Below, piece after piece: positions 1 through 13,762 of a stretch of DNA of 64,000 nt; position 1 is the first letter of the stretch, and the number at the start of each line of letters is the position of its first letter. The notes under the pieces were generated by a model. That model did no database searches. It saw nothing but the letters and a program-made list of their open reading frames with translations, and was not told the DNA's origin. This stretch comes from Marthasterias glacialis (taxonomy: Eukaryota; Echinodermata; Asteroidea; Forcipulatida; Asteriidae), in assembly GCA_911728455.2 (NCBI GenBank), contig OU452221.1:4554290-4618289 (forward strand). The letters run 5' to 3'. The translations under genes were made by a program, and so were the position numbers.

Positions 1-819
1 TTTCCATACATCATGTTAAGGTCAGAGGTCGGGGGAATAAATAAGTAGTTACATCAGGTAGTCAGAACACAGTACTTCAGTGACCATTTATAGTTTCATC
101 AACAGTCATCCAGGCTAGAACATTACGATCACCACAGAAATGTCAACATTTGACCTGCGTGCGTTCTTCACAGAAATAATCATTAAGAAACTCTTCATTG
201 TCTTTTCCTGTGCTTGGTTGTATGTTGTTGTTTTGAAGTGTTGTCTTATTTTGTGTGGGGAAAGGTACAACAAAACATTTTTCCCACAGTAAAGTTATCG
301 TATGTAAACCTAATTATTATGTATATGCAATACATACTGTAAGTCTGCTGTTGTAACCTTTCTTATACATCTATATACTGTCATTGAAGATGTCAATGTT
401 AAATAGGTCGTGTTGAATTGAATTACGCAAAAAACACGTTATTGTGTGTACAGTTTCTATAGACCGATTGCGCGACCAATGTTGACATGCGGTCACGTGA
501 CCCCTTATGGGTGCAACGCCATACAGCTGATGGCAAAATACGTGTAAAGAGATATGCCGTGACACGGACTGACTACAAAAACAGTCGATTTTTTTACTTT
601 TGTTGAGTGATAAATTAGTTAATCAGCCCCTTTATTTAAAGTAGTATGGTGTGCCATTAATTTAAATCACATCTCTGTTTCACAATTTAACAGGATTCTA
701 CTAAAAAGAGGCTTTTTAGCCATGCACTACCGGCGTCAGACGACTATTATGTAGCCACCCGTGTGTTGTTTTGTTTGTAATGTAGGCCTAAATCACTGTA
801 AAAACAAAATAAAAAAAAT

Positions 820-1300
820 AAAAAAGGGATAAAGAACGTTGGAAAAGTGAGCATTTATACCTAGCTTTGCAAAATTTTAAATAGGCAAAGGAATCACACA
901 GTTTTGAAAAGCAATTTCTTGGGATGATTTCAGCTTCAAAAATTGAAGTTTTTGTGTTGAAAAGTGTGTGATGATCGCAGTCGTCTGGCTTAACGTTCCG
1001 TCGTTCACAAGTACACATCGTGCACATTCATACGGTACTTGTACAATTTTTAAGACTTGCTGGAATTGTCCTTACTTGCTTTATTCAGCCACTTGAAGGT
1101 CTCTGGTACAAACTCTGGAATATTTTTCACAGATTTCAAGCAAAAAAAGCTTCGATCGAATAAACTAAATGCAACAATCATCGTGTACCGTACCGCACTT
1201 TCCTATGGAGGACGCCGTGTGTGTTTACATTTTATACCCAGAAGGGGTCACGTGACGCAGGTCGCGCAATCAGTCTATTGTTACTCATCACAGGTGATTG
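820..1300 (-). repeat. Dispersed repeat, related copy at 34445-34930
   Basis: Reverse-complement similarity to 34445-34930, with shared stretches around the 'ACCGATTGCGCGAC' edge, 'CAAACTCTGGAATAT' and the AGTGAGC / GGAATCACACAG part. The block A copy at 45545-46025 carries it too. No coding sequence is recognisable. An element edge resembling 'AGACCGATTGCGCGACC' also occurs at 464-480. It is probably a non-autonomous transposon, class unknown. Confidence 0.5.
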
Positions 1301-1424
1301 TTATTTTGAAGAATACATTGACTCATTTGGCTTTGTTACAAGACTGTCACGGCACACGTTTGTCTTGTCAATTATTCTACAAGTGTATTCTATAACACCA
1401 GTACATTTATTAATATTATTTCAT

Positions 1425-4548
<3,124 letters not shown>

Positions 4549-4759
4549 TCGGCTTTCTCTTTGTGTGTGAAATGTAACCTCTTTACAAGGTTAACGAACG
4601 ACATTACCTTAATATAATCACAATTCAAACAAAAGTTATGACTCTGACTGAACTCGTTGAGCCTATTTAAAAAAAAAATTGTTAATGTTTCAATTAAAAT
4701 GGGCCAACTGGCTCATTTACATTTAGCACATTAAGAGTTAAGCCAAGTCATGTTTGACT

Positions 4760-5260
4760 CCTTCAAGATTGTATTGCTTCCCTGTCATTTACTCCATGTA
4801 TCTGCACCTGAAGACTTCACCGTGGTGCTACCTAGATACTAGCCTGCTCGCAACCTTCGCTCCTCACGATCCATCTCAGTTGTTGTTCCTCGTGTGTACC
4901 GCTCAAGGGGATCTCAAGCCATACATCATTCTGCACCTACAATATGGAACAAATTACCGGGCACAATTGCAAATGGCTATATGTAAATATGTGGACATTT
5001 GCAAGAAACATATAAAGACTCACTTATTTAGTGCTGGGTTTTTATAAATGATTGGTGATGACGGTATAATGCCCTTTTAATGAATGATTTTTTTTTTAAT
5101 TAAATTTGAATGGCCAGTGTATGGTTTGTTTGGGTTTTGGGGTTTTTTTTTAAACGACTGCAGTCGTTTAAAAATAAAAAATAATAATAAATTACACAGT
5201 CGACTATGTAATTTATTCTTACTTTTATGTATATTTTCAAATTTTAGTGTAAAGCGCCTT
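4760..5260 (+). mobile_element. LINE 3'-end relic
   Basis: One frame shows the C-terminal signature found at the end of many CR1/L2/Jockey-type reverse transcriptase ORFs (APTIWNKLP), followed in another frame by KKHIKTHLF. An AT-rich 3' region ends at 'GTAAAGCGCCTTGG'. Stops and frameshifts break it. The direct copy is at 49420-49925. The inverted copy near 24.5 kb lacks it. Confidence 0.6.
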
Positions 5261-5269
5261 GGTTGTTAA

Positions 5270-6050
5270 TTTGACGGGATTTGTCAAAGTGACCTGCAAT
5301 CCAAATCAAATGTCAAAATTTCTACCAAATTACGGGTCACATGGACACACTTTCCGGGTCGAAACTGACCTTGAAATGGATCAGCCCCCCCCCCCCCCCT
5401 GGGAGCCAGGATTCGGGTCAACTCTGACCCGGAAGTTTTTGGAGTGTATATCCATTGTTGGACTCTTAAATGATCATCTAAAATTGACAAAGATCGGTCA
5501 AGTTTGACTTTCGAATGATAGGTACACTAAGGGCCTACTGACTTGATTCAGAGCCAAAGGAGAATTGTCATATTTGGGTTATCTATTTATTGTATTTATT
5601 TGCAGTTTTATTTAGACAGTGTAGCCTGATCAGTATTACAACTGATATCCTGTTATACAAACAGTAAAAAGTAAAATTGTAAAATACAGAGAAATTCAGA
5701 AAAGCCTTGAATCCCAAACAGAAAACTGAGTATAAAACAAAATAAAAATCTTACAGGGTAAAATGAGAACAATTATACAAATGTAAACCACAGGCAAATA
5801 TTTCAGAGTTTGGTAAACTTTAAAACAAGTTCAGATAAACAGAAGCCAGTTACAATCAAAACGACAACAGTGCTAACCAACACACACACACTAAAATCGG
5901 AACTAACACCATTTAAACAGACATCCCATCTCAGTAACAAAGACACATCATTACAGTAAGTGAAAACAAGTATAAAAAGGACAAAAACCAAACCCAAAGA
6001 AACAAATCTAAAAATAAAGATTTTTTTTTTTTTAATGAAACGAATGTTGT
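5270..6050. other. ABCC 3' flank with palindromic GGGTCA/TGACCC motif and poly-C
   Basis: Non-coding. A C-tract lies at 5387-5399 and a GGGTCA-ACTC-TGACCC palindrome at 5415-5430; the rest is conserved but non-coding in the copies at 23.6-24.4 kb (inverted), 49.9-50.7 kb and 10.9-11.3 kb (diverged). No gene is seen. Confidence 0.6.
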
Positions 6051-6224
6051 CTGCACTAGAGTGAAGGTAGATTAAACATATGTGACTAGCGTAAAGAATA
6101 CCCCCCCCCCCCTCTAAACTTCTATTCTATTTATTTCATTGTGTCACTTTATAATTATATGAATATTCATTATATCAATTCTTGGATCCACCTACTTACC
6201 GTAGGCGGCGGGCTCTCCCGCAGT

Positions 6225-6809
6225 CATTCAAATTCTGGACGAAGACGGAGAAACATCATTTATATTTTCGCCCGTCTTCTTGTATTTTCAGGTAACAAAT
6301 CTCTCATTTTATAATTCATAATCTTATTTCATTTTTTCATAGACGCAAATCATTTTCTTTTACTTTAGTATCTTATAATTATTGGTTTATTGTTATTTAG
6401 TGATCTTATGAGAAAAGCCTTTCTCTCAGCAAGTTAAGTCATTGCTATAGTTTGTATAAATCACTATGCTTTGTAACTTTGTTATTTCATAGTTTCTATC
6501 TACATCCAACTATGATGATATCCGTTACAAGTTGCATTTACGATGTTTTGACATCGAGTTATTTTGTATTTTTCATTATTTTCAAGATGGCGGCCGTCAT
6601 AAAACTTTTGGCGGGAACCGTCGCGCCATCTTAGTTTTGGTTTCGTAAATTGTCCATTTCGATTAAGTTATTTAATTGTTTATAATATCTTTATGTTTTA
6701 TTAACATCTTTCATCAGTAATTTATTGTTAACTAAGTCATTCAAATTCTGGACGAAGACGGAGAAACATATAAACATTTATATTTTCGCCCGTCTTCTTG
6801 TATTTTCAG
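6225..6809. repeat. Pair of ~70 bp direct repeats, each internally palindromic
   Basis: 'TCATTCAAATTCTGGACGAA' to 'CGTCTTCTTGTATTTTCAG' occurs at 6225-6291 and again at 6738-6808. Each contains GAAGACGG ... CCCGTCTTC complementary arms. The spacer is about 450 bp and contains AAGATGGCGGCCGTC at 6584. The inverted copies are at 22887-22953 and 23398-23465. The block A copy at 44.7-51.2 kb lacks the whole section. Confidence 0.6.
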
Positions 6810-7269
6810 AATAAACAATTAGATCTCCAATCAAGAACAAGCCGTGTCCTCTATTCTTCATTTGACTCAAATAACACACACAAGGGTCACATATATGGAG
6901 TTAAACGACAGTGGGGTGTTCTAATACTCAATATAAATTAATAACGTTTGTTGGACGTAACATTTTTTACATGTAATGTGGATTTATTGGGTAAATAAAC
7001 ATGATTGAAGTGTTGAAGATCCCATGAGGTGGTATGCTCTCATCGGGCGCTAGCTCACTTTTTGAAATCAGGACTTTTGAGAGTACAAATTACCAGAATA
7101 AAATGTTACATTTTATGAGCTTTTATGTAGTAATTTCAATGTACTTCAAACTATTTTTGATTATTTACATGCATAATGTATTTTGTTTTACCTCAACACG
7201 TCAGAAGAGCGCTGAAAAAGGGGCTTGTTTATAGGAAAAATACAAACGGAAACTACAGTTTTATTTGGC

Positions 7270-7745
7270 CGAAAGTGCCCCCTAGGAAAAATGGTTACGG
7301 CGCTGCTCCCATAGCAGCCAATGCTAAATGCCGAATATTCAAAAATACTCAAAAAATATTTAAAAGTCTCTTAGCCTCTTGAAAACAATTCAAATATATT
7401 TTCTGACAACTGAATTACATTTTTCTTTTCAATTTTTTGTAGGTTAAGTCATTGGGATTTTTGGTAGGCTCATCCAAAATAAAAACACCCCAAAACAAGT
7501 AAATTGGCAAGACTCCATCTTGAAAATATGACCCGACACTTTTTAGCACAATAGGACCATTTTTAAAGGCTAGTCTACACAAAATGCTCCAGGATGAAGG
7601 TCAACACCCCAGGGGCACAATATTGGATCATATAAAAGGATCCATAAAAGCAATGACCTTATCTTTGATTTACAGAAAAAGTTGTGGGTTTACATTTTAT
7701 TAATTGCTCAGCGCATGGATTTTTCTCTATTTAGTGTAGCGCACC
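7270..7745. mobile_element. Dispersed repeat family M3 copy
   Basis: Shares with 14873-15291 the order: 'AATGCTAAATGCCGAATATT' edge, 'CCAAAATAAAAACACCCC', 'AGCACAATAGGACCATTTTT', 'CAAAATGCTCCAGGATGAA', and a TATTTAGTGTAGCGCACCC end. Other copies: 8590-9060, inverted 21965-22345, 50720-51085, 60610-61040, and a fragment at 36635-36730. Non-coding. Confidence 0.65.
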
Positions 7746-7901
7746 CTGGAAATTTACCTGGTGGGTATGCCGCCATCTAGCGTTTAAATCCAATCTTTTG
7801 AGGGGATTTGTTCACTCTTTGGGAACGTGAAGGTGAACTGCTTGTCGACGAGGCCTAGAAGCTAGAAAACCTTTCAAAATGGCCTTGAAGATCAGTTTGA
7901 T

Positions 7902-8106
7902 TCAGGAACGCCTGCTGGTGGCACAGATCTGGTACGCAACTGGACTCAGTACAATTCCAGGGACTCCATCTAGTGAGGGGATTGGTTCACCCTTTGGGAA
8001 CGTGAAGGTGAACTGCTTGTCGACGAGGCCTAGAAGCTAGAAAACCTTTCAAAATGGCCTTGAAGATCAGTTTGATTCAGGAACTCCTGCTGGTGGCACA
8101 GATCTG
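7902..8106 (-). pseudogene. Broken CYP2-like P450 last exon (block A copy)
   Basis: On the minus strand the C-terminal part of the P450 last exon is readable (7902-8017: about 38 codons to the stop, including [12 protein letters not shown]). Upstream it jumps into what is normally sequence downstream of the gene ('TTGTCGACGAGGCC'), then repeats a second stub of the same exon end at 8077-8106. The switch lies in a 45-bp stretch (GGGAACGTGAAGGTGAACTG) that occurs both in the coding exon and just 3' of the gene. The heme-binding part and all upstream exons are absent. Confidence 0.75.
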
Positions 8107-9205
8107 ATAACTATTGTTTTCATGGGGACACCATCTGCACGTTTAAAATTGCAATTTAATATTGAGGCAGTTGCATGGCAACTTTATGCTAGAGCAGTAG
8201 GCAGGAGAGCTGACGAGAGAGCATTAATGACGTTGTTACTTAGTATTTAGGGGGAGCGCTAAAACAATGACTAATAATTGATTAAGAGTGTTGTTCGCAC
8301 ACTAAATCGAATGTAAAGCGAGTACTAAATGTCAATTTTAGTAAGCTGAGAAAATACTACCACCGTTTGATCACCGTTTACACGACCACCACACACTTGC
8401 CACAGTCACCAACTAACGACTTCATGAAGCATGGAAGGTCTAAATTAATTTCAACACATAATTTGGTCAGATGTCCCCCATCCCATGTGTGGGTTTTTTT
8501 CCTAGTACGATTGCAGGTGTAGTTAACATAAAACAAAAATGTGCATCAGGTCGGTCGGGAGAGGGCGCTATTTAGAGTCGTAAGGCTGCACCACACTATA
8601 AAAATAGGGAGGCTCCAATAACAACCAATGCTAAAAATGCTAAGTATTCAAAAACACTAAAACACATATTTAAAAGTCTCTCAGCCGCTAGAAAACAAAG
8701 ATGCTTAATTTCTGACAACTGAACTTCACATTTCTTTTTCAATTTTTAGTAGGTTAGCTGTTGAGAAATTTTGATAGGCTCGTCCAAAATAAAAACACCC
8801 TGAACGAGTAAAGGAAAAATGACCCGACACCCTAGCAAAATTGGGCCATTTTTAGAGGGCTAGTGCACCCAAAATGCTCCAGGATGAAAGTCAACAACCC
8901 CAGGGGTACAATATTGGACCATTGTTCAACAATCCATAAAAACAGTGACCATCAAATCTTTCATTTACAGAAATGTTCCCATTTTTGTGTGGAGATAAAT
9001 GACTTAACATTTGCCTTTTTGAGATATGGTGGACACTTAGGAGTGTACTGTTTGAAATGACATCACGGCAACAGCGCCCTCGGTTGTTCGGAAAAGCATG
9101 GACAATTTTAAATGTTTAAAAGAAGTACACTTTTCAATGAAATTAACCGAAAAGAGATGTGAATTAGTTTTCATGCACTTTAGGAGATTACAAATTAGCA
9201 CCAAA
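8107..9205. other. Spacer with a diverged M3 repeat; no gene seen
   Basis: 8590-9060 is a diverged copy of the M3 family. The remainder (8107-8590 and 9060-9205) holds no credible exon on either strand. Confidence 0.5.
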
Positions 9206-9207
9206 TT

Positions 9208-9712
9208 TCAAACTCTGTGTATTTAATTCAAACATGGATTGTCCACAGTTGAATACTAGGCTACCTATGGTCCACAGTTGCTGGTGTAATAAACTCCACA
9301 ATGGGAGAGAAATTTCAAACTGTATTTAATTCAAACATGGATTGTCCACAGTTGAATACTAGGCTACCTATGGTCCACAGTTGCTGGTGTAATAAACTCC
9401 ATAATGGGAGAGAAATTTCAAACTGTATTTAATTCAAACATGGATTGTCCACAGTTGAATACTAGGCTACCCATGGTTCACAGTTGCTGGTGTAATAAAC
9501 TTCACAATTAGGGAGATATTTCAAACTGTATTTAATTCAAACATGGATTGTCCACAGTTGAATAGTTTACTAAGCTACCTATGGTCCACAGTTGCTGGTG
9601 TAATAAACTCCACAATTGGGGAAAAATTTCAAACCGTATTTAATTCAAACATGGATTGTCCACAGTTGAATACTAAGCTACCCATGGTCCACGGTTGCTG
9701 GTGGAACATTTT
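9208..9712. repeat. Minisatellite, ~103 bp unit, about 4.8 copies
   Basis: 'CAAACATGGATTGTCCACAG' starts at 9229, 9332, 9435, 9538 and 9646, giving a period of 103 bp with the last unit 108. Units share 'GGTCCACAGTTGCTGGTG' and differ by few substitutions. No coding sense. Confidence 0.9.
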
Positions 9713-9994
9713 GATCCCCGTTTTGATATTGAATGAACGAAGTCCACACTTGAAGCCTAAAATTCAAAGTCCCCGGTTGGAGGTAACCTGACCAGTGATC
9801 AAAACTAGCTGTTCAAAACAGTAATTTATGAAATTTTGTGATTTGTTTTCTTAGTGACATTATTATTAAATAATAATTATGGTGAAATTGTAAAATTCCT
9901 CAAAATAAAGAAGTCCACATTTGTATAGTATCACAAACAGGTCCCCACTTGCAGGCCTTTACGAGTATGGGTGTGTGTATAGATTTTTTTGGCT

Positions 9995-10235
9995 TAGTTA
10001 ATGTTTATATTATCGTGCTTTGTACCATGCTTTGTGATGTGGTTTACATTTTTTTATTTTTCTCCTTTTATCCTATAATATTTTTGCTTAACTGCAGAGC
10101 GTACGGTGTACTCCTTTGGGTGTGTAAAGTTTTTTTTGTGGCTTTAATGCTGATATTATCATGCTTTGTACCATGCTTTGTGATGTGGTTAACATTTTTA
10201 AATTTTTCTCCTTTTATCCTGTAATATTTTTGCTT
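9995..10235. repeat. Tandem duplication of a T-rich segment
   Basis: 'CTTTGTACCATGCTTTGTGA' followed by 'TCTCCTTTTATCCT' and 'AATATTTTTGCTT' occurs at 10018-10092 and again at 10162-10235, a period of about 143 bp. Confidence 0.75.
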
Positions 10236-10371
10236 TGTTTTACACTCAGTTTTCTGTTTTTGATTCATGGCTCTTCTGAATTGCTCTTTAGTTTTTTTTA
10301 TTACTGTGGCCGGTTTTAAATGAACGATTGCGGCACAAATAACTTGTCTTCACTCTGTCATTTATTGTGAT

Positions 10372-10760
10372 CTGTCAGGATAAATAACGGAGCATAAGTC
10401 AAGATGCATTTCTCCCGACGTCATGGAACAGAATTGTTTTCATAATTAAAAGTTACATATAATATTACTTTCTCTTTCTAATAGTGTAAAAACTTAAAAT
10501 AATCAATAAGGAGAAGATTTGATTAACTCAATTTGGAAATCTCAGGTCCTTAACTTGATTACTTGAGAAAAACAACTTAAAAACCGGCTAAATTCTCTAG
10601 CCAAAGCTAAGTAGTAAGTAAAACTTAATGATTGGTTTAAGGTAATACAGGTGACGAAAAGTATAGAGAAATACCAAATAAATTAAGGATCATACCTGTC
10701 GGGATAAATAACGGAGCATAAGTCAAGATGCATTTCTCCCGACGTCATGGAACAGAATGA
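10372..10760. repeat. Two ~63 bp direct repeats 325 bp apart
   Basis: 'GGATAAATAACGGAGCATAA' through 'CGACGTCATGGAACAGAATG' is at 10372-10435 and 10696-10760. The spacer contains nothing recognisable. A short element with direct terminal repeats is possible. Confidence 0.65.
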
Positions 10761-11087
10761 TCCCGCAGGGTTAAATTTAAAATGGGCTGCCGCCGGGGGG
10801 GGGGGGCGCTCAAACAGAGTGAATAATGAATAAATGAATAATTACGGAAACATACGTTTTTTAACTGTCACATTACAATTTTACTTTTTACTGTTTGTAT
10901 AACAGTGCCCTTAGGGATATCAGTTGTAATATTGCAAATAAATAAATAAGTATATACATACATAAATAACCCAAACAAGTCAGTCGGACCTTTGTGTATC
11001 ATTCGAAAGTCAAACCTGAGCGATCTTGGTCAATTATAAATGTTCATTGTGGAGTCCAACATGGCTATGGCGCTCTAAAAACTCAGG

Positions 11088-11284
11088 GGTCAGAGTTGAC
11101 CTGGATTCCCGGTCCATTTCTGGGTCAGTTTTGACCCGGAATCTGCGTCAATGTTACCCGTAATTTGGTTAAAATCTGGACATTTGATTCGGATTCTGGG
11201 TCACTTTGACACGGTCTCCGGGTCAAAGTGACCCATAAAGGGATCAGTCCCCCTGTGATCCGGAATCCGGGTCAATTCTGACCC
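11088..11284. promoter_or_regulatory. Cluster of GGGTCA/TGACCC palindromes (nuclear-receptor-like half-sites)
   Basis: Four facing half-site pairs are readable: GGGTCA-GAG-TTGACC (11088-11102), GGGTCA-GTTT-TGACCC (11122-11137), GGGTCA-AAG-TGACCC (11220-11234) and GGGTCA-ATTC-TGACCC (11269-11284). GGGTCA is a known variant of the AGGTCA half-site of nuclear receptors, and inverted repeats with a 3-bp spacer are the steroid-receptor arrangement. The block lies 3' of an ABCC pseudogene and may simply be decayed repeat DNA. Function is inferred only. Confidence 0.3.
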
Positions 11285-11344
11285 TCGAGTTTTTGGTTGA
11301 GTAGTGTGACTTGACTATTCTTAGTGAGTCAACTATAAACGACC

Positions 11345-11453
11345 CGGTGTAATCGTTTTTGGCTTTAGAATGATTTCTTGTGGGCCAACTGTTTTGGCTT
11401 TAGAATGATTTCTTCCCCACAAGAAATCATTCTAAAGCCAAAACGATTACACC
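11345..11453. repeat. Long hairpin, ~38-bp arms
   Basis: 11345-11383 (GGTGTAATCG... to ...TTCTTGTGGG) is the reverse complement of 11416-11453 except for one extra T. A third copy of 'TTTTGGCTTTAGAATGATTT' lies in the loop. It could be a small foldback transposon. Confidence 0.8.
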
Positions 11454-11972
11454 ATGTGAGTCAATTATAAATCTGCAACACGGTCGGGGTCGGTATCACT
11501 CGAGAGTCAAACATGACTAGGCCTTACTCTTAAATGTTTTCAATACAAATGAGCCAGTTGGCCCATTTTAATTGAAACATTAAAAATATTGTTGTGAGCA
11601 AATAGGCTCAACAGTTCAGTCAGAGTCATAACTTTTGTTTGAATTGTGATTAAATTAAGGTAATGCTGTTAACCTCACAACGAGGCTACATTGCACACAC
11701 AAAGAGAAAGCCGATTAGAGATTAGTGTCTCGCACGAGTGAAGCAAATAGTCCATCTTCTTTTTTCACGAGTTCATTGGGCGTTCCATACTCTGCCACTT
11801 TGCCACTTTCCAGATCCAGAACCTAGTCAGAGTTCATTAGGGTTGCAATGCTGCATAAAGAGAAAGACAGACCAAGTCAAATAAAATTGTAAGCGAGTAT
11901 TTTATTCATTCCACGGCACTTTGAATCAATACGAGGCCTAAAAAATGGTTATAATCGCGAATAATGTAGGTT

Positions 11973-11976
11973 TTAA
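11973..11976. other. Paralogous empty TTAA site of MITE M1
   Basis: The sequence reads GTAGGTT-TTAA-GGCTTTGCAA, directly joining the two flanks that surround M1 in the copies at 3959-4290, 24822-25153 and 48624-48955. A single TTAA replaces element plus duplicated target. Confidence 0.85.
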
Positions 11977-12100
11977 GGCTTTGCAATGGTGGATATTATT
12001 GTGATGCTTTCGGGGACACCGTTCTGTTTTATAGGAGGTGTTTGCTGACCTGCGGAGCCAACAATTTGAATAAATTAATCACATGAGAAAATAATCTTGG

Positions 12101-12599
12101 TGTACCCAAAATAGTGTGGCGAATTCTCCCTGCTACGGTCACCACTCCGGCAACCACACCAAGTCTCGCGGGCGCGCTCCCTAGATGCGGGGCGCCGGGG
12201 GCAAGTCCATTTAGGCTGAAGTATACCGCCTCACGCACAGAACCTCAAGTTTGGGGATCAATCCAGTCCAGCGGTGCGGGGATGGACGAGGGCAGGGGAG
12301 GCACACCAATAAATAACCCGACAGAGAATCCACTTCTCAGTTATCAAGTATTTTATTGTCACAACCAACTCAGCCTCACCTTAATAAGGGCCTCACGATC
12401 CGCACACTACTTGCGATGTCACCACTGTCAGACCAATCCTTGTACTGCCTTAACTTGCGCGCTCTTCCCCCTTTTATACTCGCTGCTGCCGCCGCTGCGT
12501 GCCTAGCGCCCTCAATGTTGCAATTACCCCCTAATCGTTTGATGTACCGCTTGCAACTATGCATGTGAACATTGCGCACTAGCCAATTTACGCCATACA
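12101..12599 (-). mobile_element. Solo LTR (499 bp)
   Basis: On the minus strand it starts TGTATGGCG and ends GGGTACA, giving TG...CA ends. In between are a TATA box in GTATAAAAGGGGG (near 12468-12480) and an AATAAA polyadenylation signal (near 12350-12357), in the order U3-R-U5. No second LTR or internal gag/pol lies beside it, and I found no clear target duplication. The same LTR starts at about 63778 in the inverted copy and runs off the window. Confidence 0.7.
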
Positions 12600-12601
12600 T
12601 T

Positions 12602-12631
12602 AGTAAAAAAAAAAAAAAAAAAAAAAAAAAA
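12602..12631. repeat. Poly-A tract beside the LTR
   Basis: About 28 A residues, immediately upstream (in element orientation) of the solo LTR. The inverted copy has a T run at 63757-63772. Confidence 0.85.
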
Positions 12632-13512
12632 GTTATGAATGTTTTTCTCTTAGATAGTTAAACTATTGTCCACTATGGTGCGTCAAAAAAAGTCCAAAAC
12701 GATGGTAACTTTGTTTTCTTCTAGGGGAGCCGATGACGAAGTTATTTTACATAAAGTTCAATTAATCCATCGTTTTGGGAAAATTAATTTTCCGGTTTTT
12801 CTTCTTCCCTATCTGTAATATTGTCCCCAAATTACCCAGCATTTTTTCTTCTTCTAATGACATGCATTCATTATGCATTCATCATTATCATGTTTCTCAT
12901 TGTATTTGTACCCAATATTTACTTTTGTAAAGAAAGGGACGCGGTCGTGTCTAGTTTTGGTAACAAGTGATGATGTAAAAGCATTGATTAATATTGCTAC
13001 TATGTATGCGCGGTACAAAAATGTCAACAGTTCACTTACAGCAATGGTCAGTACAGTACAATCAGCGAAGGCATCTGTTACAACACGCTGAAGAATCCTA
13101 TCCTATTTTAACAGAACGCAAAACAAATTCGTGAAATGGAAGTCAGGGTACCACATAGGCAGCAACCAACTATTCCCTCACTTTTTTTTAGGTTGAAGAA
13201 GTTTTGGACAACCGATTAAAATGTCTTAACTGGCTGTGTTTTAACTCAATAATTTTTATGTTACTTTGAAAGCCCAAAATAAACACATTCTGTAAAGTTA
13301 GTCAGGAGGGCATTACCGTGGAAAGCAAAACGCCAAATACATTGTTTTGTATATTATCATGTTTCTGATTTTGATTAAATTGAAATGACAGGCACACTAC
13401 CCTATCGCAGTCTGGACAAATCCGCACTCCTGCCATACGCGAGAAATAGATTTTGGTGCATATGAATTATGTGAGTAAATAACAACAAGCCATTGTAGTT
13501 ATTGGATCTGTT

Positions 13513-13612
13513 AGCATGACAAGTGTCATGACCAGGACTCGAACCCATACTCCGATGACTCGGTCACCAGAGCTTGAGTCCAACGCCACTAACCACAACA
13601 CGCCACAGCGGC
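13513..13612 (-). mobile_element. tRNA-derived SINE head
   Basis: On the minus strand it reads GTGTTGTGGTTAGTGGCGTTGG...GGGTTCGAGTCCTGG..., i.e. a Pol III A box and B box in a tRNA-like head followed by GTCATGACACTTGTC. The SINE body is not readable beyond it. The inverted copy is at 62780-62877 (+). Confidence 0.65.
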
Positions 13613-13762
13613 GTTTTTTAAGGGACGAGCCTGTAATTGGAGGGGCGAGCTTGCTAGTTGGCGACTTTGCAGGGGGCGAGATGACTGGCATTCGTACATA
13701 CATGTACATGTCAACTGCACGTTGCTGATAAGCCCATGACATGAAACATCCCTAACATAACA

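Larger units (their letters stand above)
11715..13102 (-). pseudogene. Decayed SUR-like ABCC tail (older copy)
   Basis: The penultimate exon 13040-13102 (-) is intact in frame (21 codons, DRILQRVVTDAFADCTVLTIA minus one T-to-R change) with AG and GT borders. The last exon 11715-11850 (-) has a 5-bp deletion right after the acceptor, which frameshifts it, and a TAG where the other copies have CGG in 'NSDRVLV', so it cannot encode the normal end. The intron is split by a solo LTR (12101-12599). Flanks match block A at about 2.84-5.67 kb but are clearly more diverged than the other copies. It lacks MITE M1, which the other copies carry. Confidence 0.85.

Noticed and set aside
9208-9712. CRISPR-like direct repeats
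   Set aside because: The whole 103-bp unit is conserved, with no variable spacers, and the DNA is eukaryotic.
12114-12506. 130-codon plus-strand frame
   Set aside because: It runs antisense through a solo LTR.
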